NCBI GenBank assembly: GCA_964017145.1
Contig: CAXHKQ010000358.1
Coordinates: 1 to 12,649 of the forward strand
Direction: 5' to 3'
Origin: Agrocybe praecox
Taxonomy: Eukaryota > Basidiomycota > Agaricomycetes > Agaricales > Agrocybaceae
DNA: 12,649 nt
Shown piece after piece: positions 1-7,790 of the stretch (position 1 is its first letter; each line of letters starts with the position of its first letter). Under the pieces are notes generated by a model. That model searched no databases and was not told the origin of the DNA. It was given only the letters and a program-made list of their open reading frames with translations. The position numbers and the translations under genes were made by a program.

Positions 1-780
1 AAATCGCACACACGGACACACATGTAAAAATACACACACTCAAACTCAATAACAACCAACAACCAGAACAACAACCAAACGCAGACCCAATTGGGATCTG
101 CAAGTATATGTTACGTGTTAGTTTAAAATAATAGTCGTATCGTACACGTTCGAAGACACAATGAACAAATTCGCAGCGATTGAATGGGAACTTAGTACAC
201 AGACATGAAGGACAAAGACACAACCACAAACATACACACACACACACACACACGATGAAATCGTTTATTCATATAGTTACTTGATTGTTTTTTAGTTTAT
301 GTTATTTTGCAATGTGTATGCTGCAATAACTATTGAGAATGTGCAATGTAAGAAAACGAATAAAGATTCTTCTTATTTATTTTATTGTATGGGCTTAGTT
401 TTCATTCGTGCCATCGATGATTTTATTCTCTTATTGAATGTATATTACACGACATTCTCTACCACTGGCAATCTGAATAAGAGAAACTTATTGACCGTAC
501 TGTAAAGAACACAAAGAGGAATGAATACAATTTCACAGAAATATTTCTTTTCTTCGATTTGAATATCTCGTTTTCATCTCGCCGACGCCGACAACATAAA
601 ATGTGACATACTGTAAAACACAACTCAGAATTAATTGACTGTGCTAGTAAGCAAAAAAACGGAACGAAAAGCTTGAAGCTTTTGAGCTTGAACAGCTGAC
701 GCTTGAACATCCGACAAACAATACACACTCAATGTTTTATACGAAATTACAAAATCTCCAACACATACACCGTTTTTTGT
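1..780. other. Noncoding A/C-rich then AT-rich stretch, no gene seen
   Basis: The first 250 bases are rich in A and C (CACACA, AACAACC words), as is common in insect introns, UTRs or flanks. From about 280 to 780 the sequence is AT-rich with short frames only. The two frames longer than 60 codons (299-505 plus, 459-728 minus) partly overlap on opposite strands, show no motif and are best read as chance. An AATAAA occurs near 359 but nothing links it to a transcript. Confidence 0.6.
234..253. repeat. (AC)10 dinucleotide microsatellite
   Basis: Uninterrupted AC alternation for 20 bases, seen directly. It is followed by GATGAAATCG. It is probably length-polymorphic; nothing suggests a specific function. 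Confidence 0.95.
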
Positions 781-872
781 ACATAACTAGATCACCCAAC
801 ACTTTACACTCACACTTAATCCCAACCGACACACACACATTGACGGCGAGATGTTTTTCGTATTATTAGCTT

Positions 873-1037
873 TCATTCTGCTATGTGCAACAAATAAACG
901 TACGTTCCTGTTATAAAAATTAACAACACCATCGGCAAATATCGGCGCATAAATGTATTCCGTACCTGGCGCCCGCGGCTGAACCGAGCGCGACAACAAA
1001 TCGTGCGCCTCGTCGCCATTATCGCCAGTGAATGCAT
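873..1037 (-). CDS. Candidate short frame with basic N-terminus and one hydrophobic segment
   Basis: Reading the minus strand from the ATG at 1037, 54 codons run to a TGA at 873. A second ATG at 1019 has A at -3 and G at +4 (good context) and would give 48 residues beginning MATRRTICCRARF. The first half is very arginine-rich. It is followed by MRRYLPMVLLIFITGTYVYL, a plausible single membrane span. Positive residues before a span are the pattern of a type II signal anchor, as in Golgi enzymes. The frame is also open further upstream, to 1316. A fair donor (AAC then GTACGT, exon ending at 904) lies inside the span, so the sequence could be a first exon rather than a full protein. No family is recognised. 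Hydrophobicity can arise by chance where T-rich DNA follows GC-rich DNA, so confidence is low. Confidence 0.15.
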   Translation of the reverse strand: MHSLAIMATRRTICCRARFSRGRQVRNTFMRRYLPMVLLIFITGTYVYLLHIAE

Positions 1038-1323
1038 AATTGCAGCGCACTCGCCGCCACAATACTTCAATTGACAGTGTGTGTTTTTTTCGGCAGCGGT
1101 GGCGGCGGTGAATGGACAACAGCGCTGCAGCGGCGACAAAAGTATGCGCAGCAATTGCCACACAGCGACGGTTGCAAATGTCACAGCACGACCGCATCGC
1201 CGACCAGACCGACCAGTATGGACTCGCTCACCTTGTATTATTATGCTGCTGCTGCGATTGCGATGCGCGTGCGCGCATCGTGCGGTAAATGCATCGGCAC
1301 TCGGCGCGTTGGCCACTCGCTGT

Positions 1324-1340
1324 TGCTGCTGCTGCTGCTG
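1324..1340. repeat. (TGC)5 triplet run
   Basis: Five perfect TGC units plus TG. Similar short CTG/CAG runs recur at 4094-4120, 7248-7261 and 10409-10447. In flies such opa-like runs occur both in exons and in regulatory DNA, so they do not indicate coding by themselves. Confidence 0.9.
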
Positions 1341-1417
1341 TCGACCATACGGTCACACTGCACAGATACCGCACTGCAACCACTACAGCGACGCATTCAG
1401 GGCCGGGTGAGCGTGCG

Positions 1418-1448
1418 CACGTGAGTTATCTCACGCTCGTCCCACGTG
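1418..1448. promoter_or_regulatory. Paired CACGTG E-boxes flanking a GATA-containing inverted repeat
   Basis: CACGTG at 1418-1423 and again at 1443-1448, starts 25 bp apart. Overlapping the first is a perfect 6-bp inverted repeat CGTGAG-TTAT-CTCACG (1420-1435), whose centre reads GATAA on the minus strand. CACGTG is the known target of bHLH dimers such as Clock/Cycle and Myc/Max, and GATA factors bind GATAA. The arrangement is seen directly; enhancer or promoter function is inferred only. Confidence 0.35.
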
Positions 1449-1530
1449 CGATCGCTCAATTATGTAATATCGAAATCGGATGGCATCGGCATCGCCAACA
1501 ATAATTGAAACAACTGGCAGTTATATTGGC

Positions 1531-1810
1531 CCGAAATGACACGACGCCAGTCGTGTATTTATTGCCTCGACCTGTCACTGTGTCGCGCGAACGGCGGCGG
1601 CGCGCATGTTAAATATGTGCATGGTGTGTGTTCATGGGCGTGTTCACGGAGTGTTTTTGGGGTGTTGAACGAATTGCAGACACTCGGGAACTTTTTGTAT
1701 GATCTACGCGCCATTTTCCGAATAAAATTAATAATAAAAATTAAAATTAATTTTTTAATTGTCTTTATCAACCAGAAAACAAATGTTGGAATTCATATTT
1801 TCAAATGATT
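1531..1810. other. Transition from GC-rich to AT-rich sequence, no gene seen
   Basis: From about 1725 the sequence becomes almost pure A/T, with repeated AATTAA/TTAATT words (1725-1765). The overlapping plus (1536-1808) and minus (1559-1771) frames have no recognisable features. Confidence 0.5.
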
Positions 1811-2455
1811 GGTTCGTGAGTTAGTGAAATGAGAAGCAAGTAAGGCATATTTTAACAAGCATTATGTCGAAGAGAATATACAACCAAATGTGTTCACGAT
1901 TCTCTCAATTTGTTGTACCTTGTGCCCTTAATGCTCTACCTTGAAAATACTTAGCAGGACCTCAACCGATCATTTGTTGTTGACCATCAATCCTCTAACT
2001 TTTTTCAAGATTTGGTTTTTGTTCCATGAAGCTGGTAAAGCTGGTTACATAAAGCCCCAACAATATGCCATTAACTGTTTCGAAGTAGTTAGTGCGGTAT
2101 GTCTAAAAAAAAAATATTTTTGGCTGACATACGATTTTCAAAAATAGAAATAAAATGGTAAAAATCGTGTCAAAATGAGATATATATATTTTTTGTTTTT
2201 TGTAATGGTTTTTGTCAGCTACCATCAGAATAATAATATCTTAAAACAAAGTCAAAGTGTTCGAAGTGGCGCCAATGCAATGGAGTCAGCCTGTAGGCTG
2301 ACTTGTGCACTTAGCTCATCTTTTATATATAAAGTATAATCAGTAATTATGATCTCATTTCTGAACGGATGGGTCTAGAGCGCCGATCTGGGTATCAAAT
2401 TAAAGGTAAAAAAAATAAAGAATAATAATATATCAAAAGAAAAACATAAACACAT
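1811..2455. repeat. AT-rich insert, probably decayed interspersed repeat, unclassified
   Basis: This stretch breaks from the GC-rich flanks and contains several imperfect inverted repeats: GCTGACA at 2123-2129 against TGTCAGC at 2213-2219, ACGATTTT near 2131 against AAAATCG near 2161, and a hairpin at 2284-2303. A frame at 1941-2147 ends in a lysine run and matches no transposase I can identify. Composition and inverted repeats suggest old MITE-like or other repeat DNA, but I find no clear terminal repeats or target-site duplication. Confidence 0.3.
2284..2303. repeat. Perfect 9-bp inverted repeat (hairpin)
   Basis: Arms AGTCAGCCT (2284-2292) and AGGCTGACT (2295-2303) are separated by GT. 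A related word, TGTCAGC, lies about 70 bases upstream at 2213. The hairpin may belong to a repeat element or be a protein-binding palindrome. It is not followed by a T-run of the kind expected for a bacterial terminator, and the context is eukaryotic. Confidence 0.6.
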
Positions 2456-2656
2456 TAGTTGTATTTTTTTCCTCCCTGTACGCATTTTGAACCGTGAGGC
2501 AGCCCGGTGGCTTTTCTCCTTCGTTTACTCCTGGGTTCAAAAATGTTTTTTTTCAAACAATTCTGAACTGTTTTTTGTATCCCAATACACATCTGTTTTG
2601 AGTTTTTCAGCAGAATCGGATCCGTATGCACTAGAGGGTTTGACTGACAAAGAGAC

Positions 2657-2732
2657 GAAGCGATGGTAGAGTGGGTAGTGTAGTCGGGTTTTGGAATCAC
2701 AAATCGTGGTTCGAATCCCCGAATACGGCTCC
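2657..2732 (+). mobile_element. tRNA-like Pol III promoter module, probable tRNA-derived SINE or tRNA pseudogene
   Basis: An A-box TGGTAGAGTGG (2664-2674) and a perfect B-box GGTTCGAATCC (2708-2718) start 44 bases apart, matching the internal-promoter geometry of eukaryotic tRNA genes. The T-arm is nearly intact: CGTGG, loop TTCGAAT, then CCCCG, with one mismatched pair. The acceptor stem does not pair (GAAGCGA against AATACGG), and the D and anticodon stems are poor, so it is not a functional tRNA. The anticodon-loop region loosely resembles tRNA-Gln, but not firmly. A tRNA-like head in AT-rich repeat-like DNA is what a SINE looks like. I cannot fix the 3' body, tail or flanking duplications. 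Confidence 0.55.
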
Positions 2733-2739
2733 TCAAATG

Positions 2740-3120
2740 TATCAAACGCGTCGCCAAAACAGAGAACTGTATAATGTGTAATAGACAGATAGCTATGCAC
2801 AAATACAAATTGTTTTTGAAGATCAGAGTGACAAAACTCCGATCACTCCTGCCCGTGTGCGAGTGGAACCTTGAATGTTGGCTTGACATTTATCACTAGT
2901 AGTGAAATCGATCGCTGATCTTGTTCTAGTAGAAGGCTACGTATTCCAAATACAGCCGCCCAACACTTGTTAATGGAGTGAGAAATGGATGTAATTGTTG
3001 ATGATACTTTAACTCCTGCATGTATGCTCTTGATCGAGAAAATATCATTTAATTTTGTATCTCAATATATCCTAATCCCGAAAATAGCCTCAGCAATTTT
3101 TATTAGAAGATTTTGGTTTT
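2740..3120. other. AT-rich stretch, no gene seen
   Basis: This may include the body of the preceding SINE-like element (from 2733) and further decayed repeat DNA. Short words such as GAGTG and CACTC recur near 2826 and 2844, but no longer inverted repeat stands out. The minus frame 2455-2889 crosses the tRNA-like module and is taken as chance. Confidence 0.4.
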
Positions 3121-3840
3121 AAAACTATCATTGTAACATTACTACGCCACTACACGTGTGTGTGTTTGTGTGAGTGGAGTTCTGACGTTCTGTCGCTGGG
3201 GCACACAACATATACCCTATTTTGAAATGTACGTGCGGAGACAACGAGCGAAGCGTTTTTAACACGCTGACGCTTGTGCATCTTATCTCGACTTTGTTCG
3301 CCGGCAAATTGGAACCGGAGCCGCGGAACCGACGGAACGCACACGAACATTCACTCTTCTTTCGCACAGAGACAGCTAAGACGGCGACGTCGACGATGTC
3401 ATGTGTACAACTTCATTATTCCGTCCGTGTTGACACGTAGAAAAGTCTTTCCCCTTTCCAACAGCAGCCGACTCGCCGCCGAGCTAGCGAGACACAGAAC
3501 ACACGGAATAATGAAGTGGGAGCGCACACAAATACTCGCACTTTAGCCGGCATCGTCGTCGTCGCGTCTCGCCTGTCGCGCACACGATCCATCACAGGCG
3601 GCGCGGTTTGTCGTCGCACATGCTCGCACGTACTTTCTTCTGTGTGTGTGCGTGTGCGCGTATTTGCTGTACGGCGACCAAAAACCCTTTCCGCTCCGTC
3701 GTCGGCGCCGACACTCGCAAAGACGTTGTTGGCCTCGGTGCGCCTCGGTGTTTGTTGTGTGTGTGTGCGGTGTGCATTCCCGTGCGTGCGACCGGCGGGC
3801 AACGTAATCATGACTTAATTAAACTACTGTGTAGTTGAGA
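3121..3840. other. GC-rich noncoding block with GT/CA runs
   Basis: The block is dominated by GTGTGTG/CACACA tracts and CGTCGTCG words. Overlapping frames of up to 131 codons exist on both strands (for example 3416-3811 minus and 3516-3818 plus), with translations full of His/Thr/Arg or Val/Cys/Arg from simple sequence. This is the signature of repeats rather than protein. A short tandem duplication of CCTCGGTGCG-like units lies near 3735-3750. Confidence 0.5.
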
Positions 3841-3846
3841 TCCGAC

Positions 3847-3924
3847 ATGGCGGATATGGTGGACGGAGTCGTCGCCGGTCGCCGTCGTCGGTCGCCGTGG
3901 GTCGGTGTGTGCGTACGTGTGTGA
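3847..3924 (+). CDS. Candidate 25-codon frame at a CpG-rich, YY1/Pho-like site
   Basis: ATG at 3847 in context CGACATGG opens a 25-residue frame starting MADMVDGVVAGRRRRSPW and ending at TGA 3922-3924. The same bases, CATGGCGG, match the YY1/Pho recognition core (GCCAT on the minus strand), so the ATG may simply be part of a binding site. The frame also crosses a small GGTCGCCGT repeat. No homology is recognised; it could be an upstream ORF, a regulatory motif, or nothing. Confidence 0.1.
   Translation: MADMVDGVVAGRRRRSPWVGVCVRV
3868..3906. repeat. Degenerate GTCGCCGT tandem repeat
   Basis: GGTCGCCGT occurs at 3877-3885 and 3890-3898, with related GTCGTCGCC and GGGTCGG units on either side. 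It is a short, imperfect GC-rich array. Confidence 0.6.
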
Positions 3925-3946
3925 ATGCGCCACATCATCACGTGAC

Positions 3947-3982
3947 AATAATAATAATTATGACGACGACGACGACGACAAC
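3947..3982. repeat. (AAT)n followed by (GAC)6 compound microsatellite
   Basis: AATAATAATAAT (3947-3958) runs through ATTAT into six perfect GAC units (3962-3979) and AAC. A TCACGTGA palindrome (3938-3945), a full E-box, lies immediately upstream. Confidence 0.9.
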
Positions 3983-4093
3983 GATAGTAATAATGCCGAC
4001 ACATAAAAACCCATCATTCATGGGCGACGATAAATTTGATTACCAAGTTCGCACACTCGCCGCTCACTCCACCAATCTCAGTACGTGCGTATA

Positions 4094-4120
4094 GCTGCTG
4101 TTGTTGCCGTTGCTGCTGCC
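4094..4120. repeat. Imperfect CTG/TTG triplet run
   Basis: GCTGCTGTTGTTGCCGTTGCTGCTGCC: interrupted GCT/GTT units of the same class as the run at 1324. Confidence 0.8.
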
Positions 4121-4214
4121 GGATCGCAGTTGCCGGCTGCAGCCGCATAATCTTCACGCGCGTGTAGAGCTATATGCGGGATATATGGCAAATATTATAA
4201 TGGGTGGTGAATAG

Positions 4215-4940
4215 TGAACACTAGAGTGGGCCGTATAGGGACATTCTTTCGAAATTCGTGTTAAGGGGGTAGTCCTCTAAATAATATTTTTCCATGACAC
4301 ATTTTTTTTGCTTAAAATGATCTTTGGGATGTATATTTTATTTTATGCTTTATCCCGTCTTTGGCGGAAACTTTGATCGAACGTTATGAGGCTACATATA
4401 TGCAAAGATGCGCACCGGCGTGCTGAGCGCGCTTCCATGCGAAACCGAGCGTAACCCCGAAACTTCTCGAAACGGTGTTTTAAAAATCGGTGTACAACAT
4501 AACTCGATATCCGAACATACGATTTTAAAGGTGGATATTTCTGATACCCTAGAGATATTTAAACTAATGTTTGGACATGTCTGAGATGTGTTCTTGGTCA
4601 TGCGAAAGCTCTTAGTCTGCCGCGAGAACTCAGATCATCAATATGAATACAAAGTTGTTATGCTCAAATTCTACGAAATAGCTATGATTTGCAGCCCAAA
4701 TTGCGGTATTATCCGGATTTGAGCCTTAGTGAATATTTCATGTCTACAGACCACTGAATAATGATCGCTGGGTAGAGCTTTAGCAGGATGAAAACTTCAT
4801 CTCATAAAAAATACATATCTTTAAAGGAAAAGTAGAAGTCATATAGGAAAGGCATATAATAGTTGTAAGATCGTCATTTTCGGAGTTTCGTCCTTCAATG
4901 AAACTATGTTGATCATTCAAAAATTATTTCATCAAAATGT
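4215..4940. mobile_element. AT-rich interspersed-repeat-like insert, unclassified
   Basis: Between GC-rich flanks the sequence changes to AT-rich with words I associate with insect interspersed repeats: CTAGAGTGGGCCG (4222-), AAGGGGGTAGTCC (4264-), AAAATGATCTTTGGGAT (4315-), and GCAGGATGAAAACTTCATCTC (4783-4803). These recollections point to at least two different repeat pieces placed side by side, possibly tephritid families, but this is memory and not a search. No matching inverted terminus (GGACTACCCCC) occurs in the window, so any terminal-repeat element here would be truncated or single-ended. The minus frame 4392-4601 is short and shows no transposase motif. Confidence 0.35.
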
Positions 4941-5500
4941 GTGTTTGGTAGTAAAAAACGATACGAATTTTCTAGCCCTTCTGTTATGTTCAATCGTGTC
5001 ATCATTCCAGAACTTCTAATGCTTTTACCGCGAGTGCATTGTCATGTTTTTATTTCGAACAAAGTTCAAGAACGACCCACTCCGAGCTGGGTGAATGGCA
5101 ATATTTTGTCATATTGTGTCGACCACAAAGTCACCGACGCCGTCGACGCCACCACCACCATCACCACCATCACCGATGAGGCCGCACACGGAACCGAGCG
5201 GGGCGCGCGTTCAAGCAAAAGATTCATATCAGCCAAGTACACTTCTCTTCATCTACTGCGAGTAGCGTCGAGCGGCTGACGGCGCCGAACGGACGAGCGG
5301 AAGCAGGACGTATGGGCCAAATGTGGTTGTTGTTGCTGGCTACAGCACGTCCCTTCTATGCGGCGCCACATCCCTCTCTAGCTATAATTAGCATGCTGTA
5401 GGAATAATGATTTTTTGCGTCGAGCTCGTGAGATGGGAATAACACATGTTTTGTGGTTTTCTTCTTGCAAGTTGTTGTCACATTCGCCACGCGTAAGATA
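4941..5500. other. Return to GC-rich sequence, no supported gene
   Basis: A plus frame at 4941-5279 (112 codons) includes a Thr/Ile-rich stretch encoded by the ACC/ATC run at 5149-5174. It starts in AT-rich DNA, ends in GC-rich DNA and shows no domain. At 5454-5470 a pyrimidine-rich tract ending in GCAAG could act as a splice acceptor for the candidate exon described next. Confidence 0.4.
5149..5174. repeat. Imperfect (CCA/TCA)n triplet run
   Basis: CCACCACCACCATCACCACC and continuing ATCACC units. It is a simple-sequence tract flanked by GACGCCGTCGACG, itself part of a short CGTCGACG palindromic neighbourhood. Confidence 0.85.
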
Positions 5501-5573
5501 ATGCAGACGTCAAGAAAATTCGAATTTAATTACGCCATTCGAGCATAATTGCGTGCATAAAATCAACGAAAAC

Positions 5574-5699
5574 ATGTCGACTATGCCACGCAGCAGTAAA
5601 GACACTCGTCTACTCGCCGACGATGTGCCAACGAATTTTCCGGTCGATGTCACCGTGGCGGCGGCGACGGCGGCGGTGGCGTCTGTGGTATCGTCGTAG
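5574..5699 (+). CDS. Candidate 41-codon small ORF / upstream ORF near a splice donor
   Basis: ATG at 5574 lies in the context GAAAACATGT, close to the ideal fly Kozak (C/A AA A/C ATG). It opens 41 codons, starting MSTMPRSSKDTRLLADDVPT and then an Ala/Val-rich tail from GGC/GCG triplets, ending at TAG 5697-5699. The frame is open upstream only to 5502. Ten bases after the stop is CAG then GTAAAT (boundary 5709/5710), an excellent splice donor, and a pyrimidine-rich acceptor (ending 5470) lies upstream. Positions 5471-5709 could therefore be an exon, with this frame as a uORF or as the short product. No homolog is recognised. The minus strand is open over the same bases (5510-5764), so coding is unproven. 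Confidence 0.2.
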   Translation: MSTMPRSSKDTRLLADDVPTNFPVDVTVAAATAAVASVVSS

Positions 5700-5709
5700 G
5701 CTGTCACAG

Positions 5710-5715
5710 GTAAAT
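5710..5715 (+). other. Strong consensus splice donor, CAG then GTAAAT
   Basis: CACAG (5705-5709) followed by GTAAAT matches the insect 5' splice-site consensus at nearly every position. With the TTTTCTTCTTGCAAG acceptor-like tract ending at 5470 it would bound a 239-base exon. Donor-like hexamers occur by chance every few kb, so this is only a candidate. Confidence 0.25.
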
Positions 5716-6150
5716 TCATATAAATGTGGACCTTATTATAAATTGCCCCCGATGACATTGACAAAGTCGAGTCATTTATATGAGTGTCTGTGTGTGTTCG
5801 TGCGCGAGGGGCGAAATCCTTTTCTGTTGCTGGCGGATAAGGAGACGCGACATGCGGTTCCCAGTGGTGGAACGGAGCGGAGCGCTCAGCTATTCGGCAA
5901 ACGGGTGTCGCGTCTGCGTGTCAACGGTTTGTTTTATGCTCGCGCCGCAGAGAGATGTATGAAATATTTCCTGTTGACAGGCGGGGGCAGGACGGGCGAA
6001 ACACGAGGAGTCTCTCGAGTACGGTGGCACCCCAAATCCGAATCCAGAAGGGGTCGCCAGGACAAGAGGAGACTCGACGGTGTATTATGCTGCGCACATG
6101 TGCACGCAACGCTCTACGACCGATGGTGACACTTTGAATTGTATTAACTG
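5716..6150. other. GC-rich stretch with chance frames, no supported gene
   Basis: The plus frame open from 5530 to 6129 (with ATG at 5623) has an arginine/tryptophan run from GGCGGCGGC sequence and no recognisable domain. A minus frame (5921-6109) and a second plus frame (5955-6137) overlap it. I do not support any of them as genes. Confidence 0.4.
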
Positions 6151-6410
6151 CGGCGGTGCTTGTCGGTCGGTTGAGTGTTCGCCCTCACGCACACAAATAC
6201 GAGGTGAAGCGTTCGAATCCTGAACAAGAAAGTATAGTTTCAAAAAATAAAGACTATTTCAACAAATGTGTAATCAGATTTAATATTAATTTGCAAACCA
6301 ATATTCTAACTTCCTTGTCTGTAGCGTCCGCTGCACATGTTCGATATGCACGAATTTTCGGTTACACACTTAAAGGAACACACTACGACATATGTCCATA
6401 AAGAATATTA
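6151..6410 (+). other. AT-rich stretch with a weak tRNA-like B-box
   Basis: CGTTCGAATCC at 6210-6220 differs from the Pol III B-box consensus GGTTCGANTCC at one position. Upstream GTCGGTTGAGTG (6167-6178) is at best a poor A-box. The bases after it become AT-rich (AAAAAATAAAG near 6242). It could be a heavily decayed second tRNA-derived element or a coincidence. No stem structure of a tRNA can be drawn. Confidence 0.15.
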
Positions 6411-7790
6411 AATGCAATGGACCGGATTCAAGAGCCCCGCCTTGTACACGCTGACACTATGTCGATCAATCCAAAGTGTATGTGTGTGTGGCGGTGTGGC
6501 GTCATGTAAAAGCGCCAAAAGCGAGCTGGCACACTCTCAACCTTTAGTCGAATCAAATTTCACTCACCAGCCCAGCGGTGTTTGCGTAATACTCGTTTTT
6601 GGGGAGGGCTGCTGCCGGCTGTGGTGGCAGCATAAACGAAGCATGGGATTCAACAAAAGGCCAAACGTATGTGCACAGTATACAAGCGTCGTATGCGCCT
6701 AATCTCTGCTAGGGTTTATGTATGTGTATGTTTTTGTTCGTGACAGATATTCACACCAGGCGTGTGTTTGAACAAAATTTCGCAGAACGTGCGCCCCCAA
6801 AACCGACATAAATTCGCACTTTTGAGTGACACAATCGGTTAAATTCGTGTGCAACGGCACACAAGTTTTGCACCATGGATACGGGCTTCGTCTTATTTCG
6901 GATGCTCGCTTCGATGGAGCGCCATCGTCGTTGGTCGTCGAGGTGATGCGATGTCACCTTTAATTCGAGGACTACGAGCTGTGACAGTTTATTTGGATTG
7001 AGCATAAAACCAGCGTCGTTCTAGCACGTCGCTCTTCCGCGCATATGGCTTCGTCGCGAATTTCGTATGCTCGTCCAGTGTCCACGACATACACCCGCCC
7101 GCCCCGATAAGAAGGTCACACGAAATTAAATCCCGGACCGTCCACAGAATATGCTGCCGTTCGTTCTGTGCTTATGCTCATCAGTGGCACTCTCGCACAC
7201 GTCCGAACCGCCACACCGAAATGGATTGTAATGGCGCAGTGAAGGCGGCTGCTGCTGCTGCGGTGGTGTGCCATTCAATGGACGTGATGGCGATAAAGTG
7301 CGACACGTTCGCACTCGGGCGCCCAGCTCGCTGCGCATTGAGTCGCTGAGCAGTTGCAGCTGGCGACACGCGTGCGCGATAAGTGCGAGCACACTCGTGA
7401 ATAGACAATTTCTGCGGACAAATATTTGGTTGGAAAGTGTGCGTGTTTGGTGCATGGGTACAGAGTTCAGCCGAGTGGGTGTCGTGCTCGACGGAGCACG
7501 CGATGCAAATGAGTTTCGATGCATATTCGCCATCCTAGGGAGTGCTGCGCAACGCATAAACAAATCAGCGCCACGCAATTGCCGCGTAATTTACAACGTT
7601 TGTTCGAATATGCTTAAAACATACTCCAGAATTTATCTAATTAAAACTTTCGATTAGAACGCGTATGGGTGTGATGTTGTGTCGCCCAATCACACACGAC
7701 TTCTTATATCAAAACGGTGCCCGTTAGCGCACTACATTCGTCATCTCAGCATTGGCATCGTCTCCATATTCGAAAGTTTGAATTACATTA
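6411..7790. other. GC-moderate noncoding stretch, no supported gene
   Basis: Short GT runs (near 6478) and a (GCT)4 run (7248-7261) are present. Frames up to 150 codons occur on opposite strands of the same bases (7126-7578 minus, 7268-7657 plus). Their translations have no signal peptide, zinc finger, homeodomain or enzyme motif that I can see. Confidence 0.45.

Larger units (their letters stand above)
781..1530. other. GC-rich, CpG-containing noncoding block with triplet runs
   Basis: Composition changes sharply to GC-rich with many CGGC, GCAGCG and CTG words. Frames of 109-147 codons are open on both strands at once (plus 1032-1424 and 1081-1410; minus 787-1197 and 873-1316). This shows that stop-poor composition, not selection on one protein, explains most of the openness. 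The block holds the E-box pair and the minus-strand membrane-segment frame listed separately. It could be a regulatory region or a 5' exon/promoter area; the sequence alone does not decide. Confidence 0.5.

Noticed and set aside
234..253. CRISPR-like or satellite array
   Set aside because: Only simple dinucleotide and trinucleotide runs are present; no regularly spaced repeats with unique spacers exist anywhere in the window.
1941..2147. Transposase fragment in the AT-rich insert
   Set aside because: The 68-codon frame has no DDE/DDD motif, helix-turn-helix or other feature I can place, and ends in a poly-A-encoded lysine run.
2657..2732. A functional tRNA gene
   Set aside because: Acceptor, D and anticodon stems do not pair; only the internal promoter boxes and most of the T-arm are preserved.
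3416..3818. Long overlapping frames on both strands (100-131 codons)
   Set aside because: Produced by GTGTGT/CACACA and CGTCGT simple sequence; the translations are His/Thr/Arg or Val/Cys/Arg runs.
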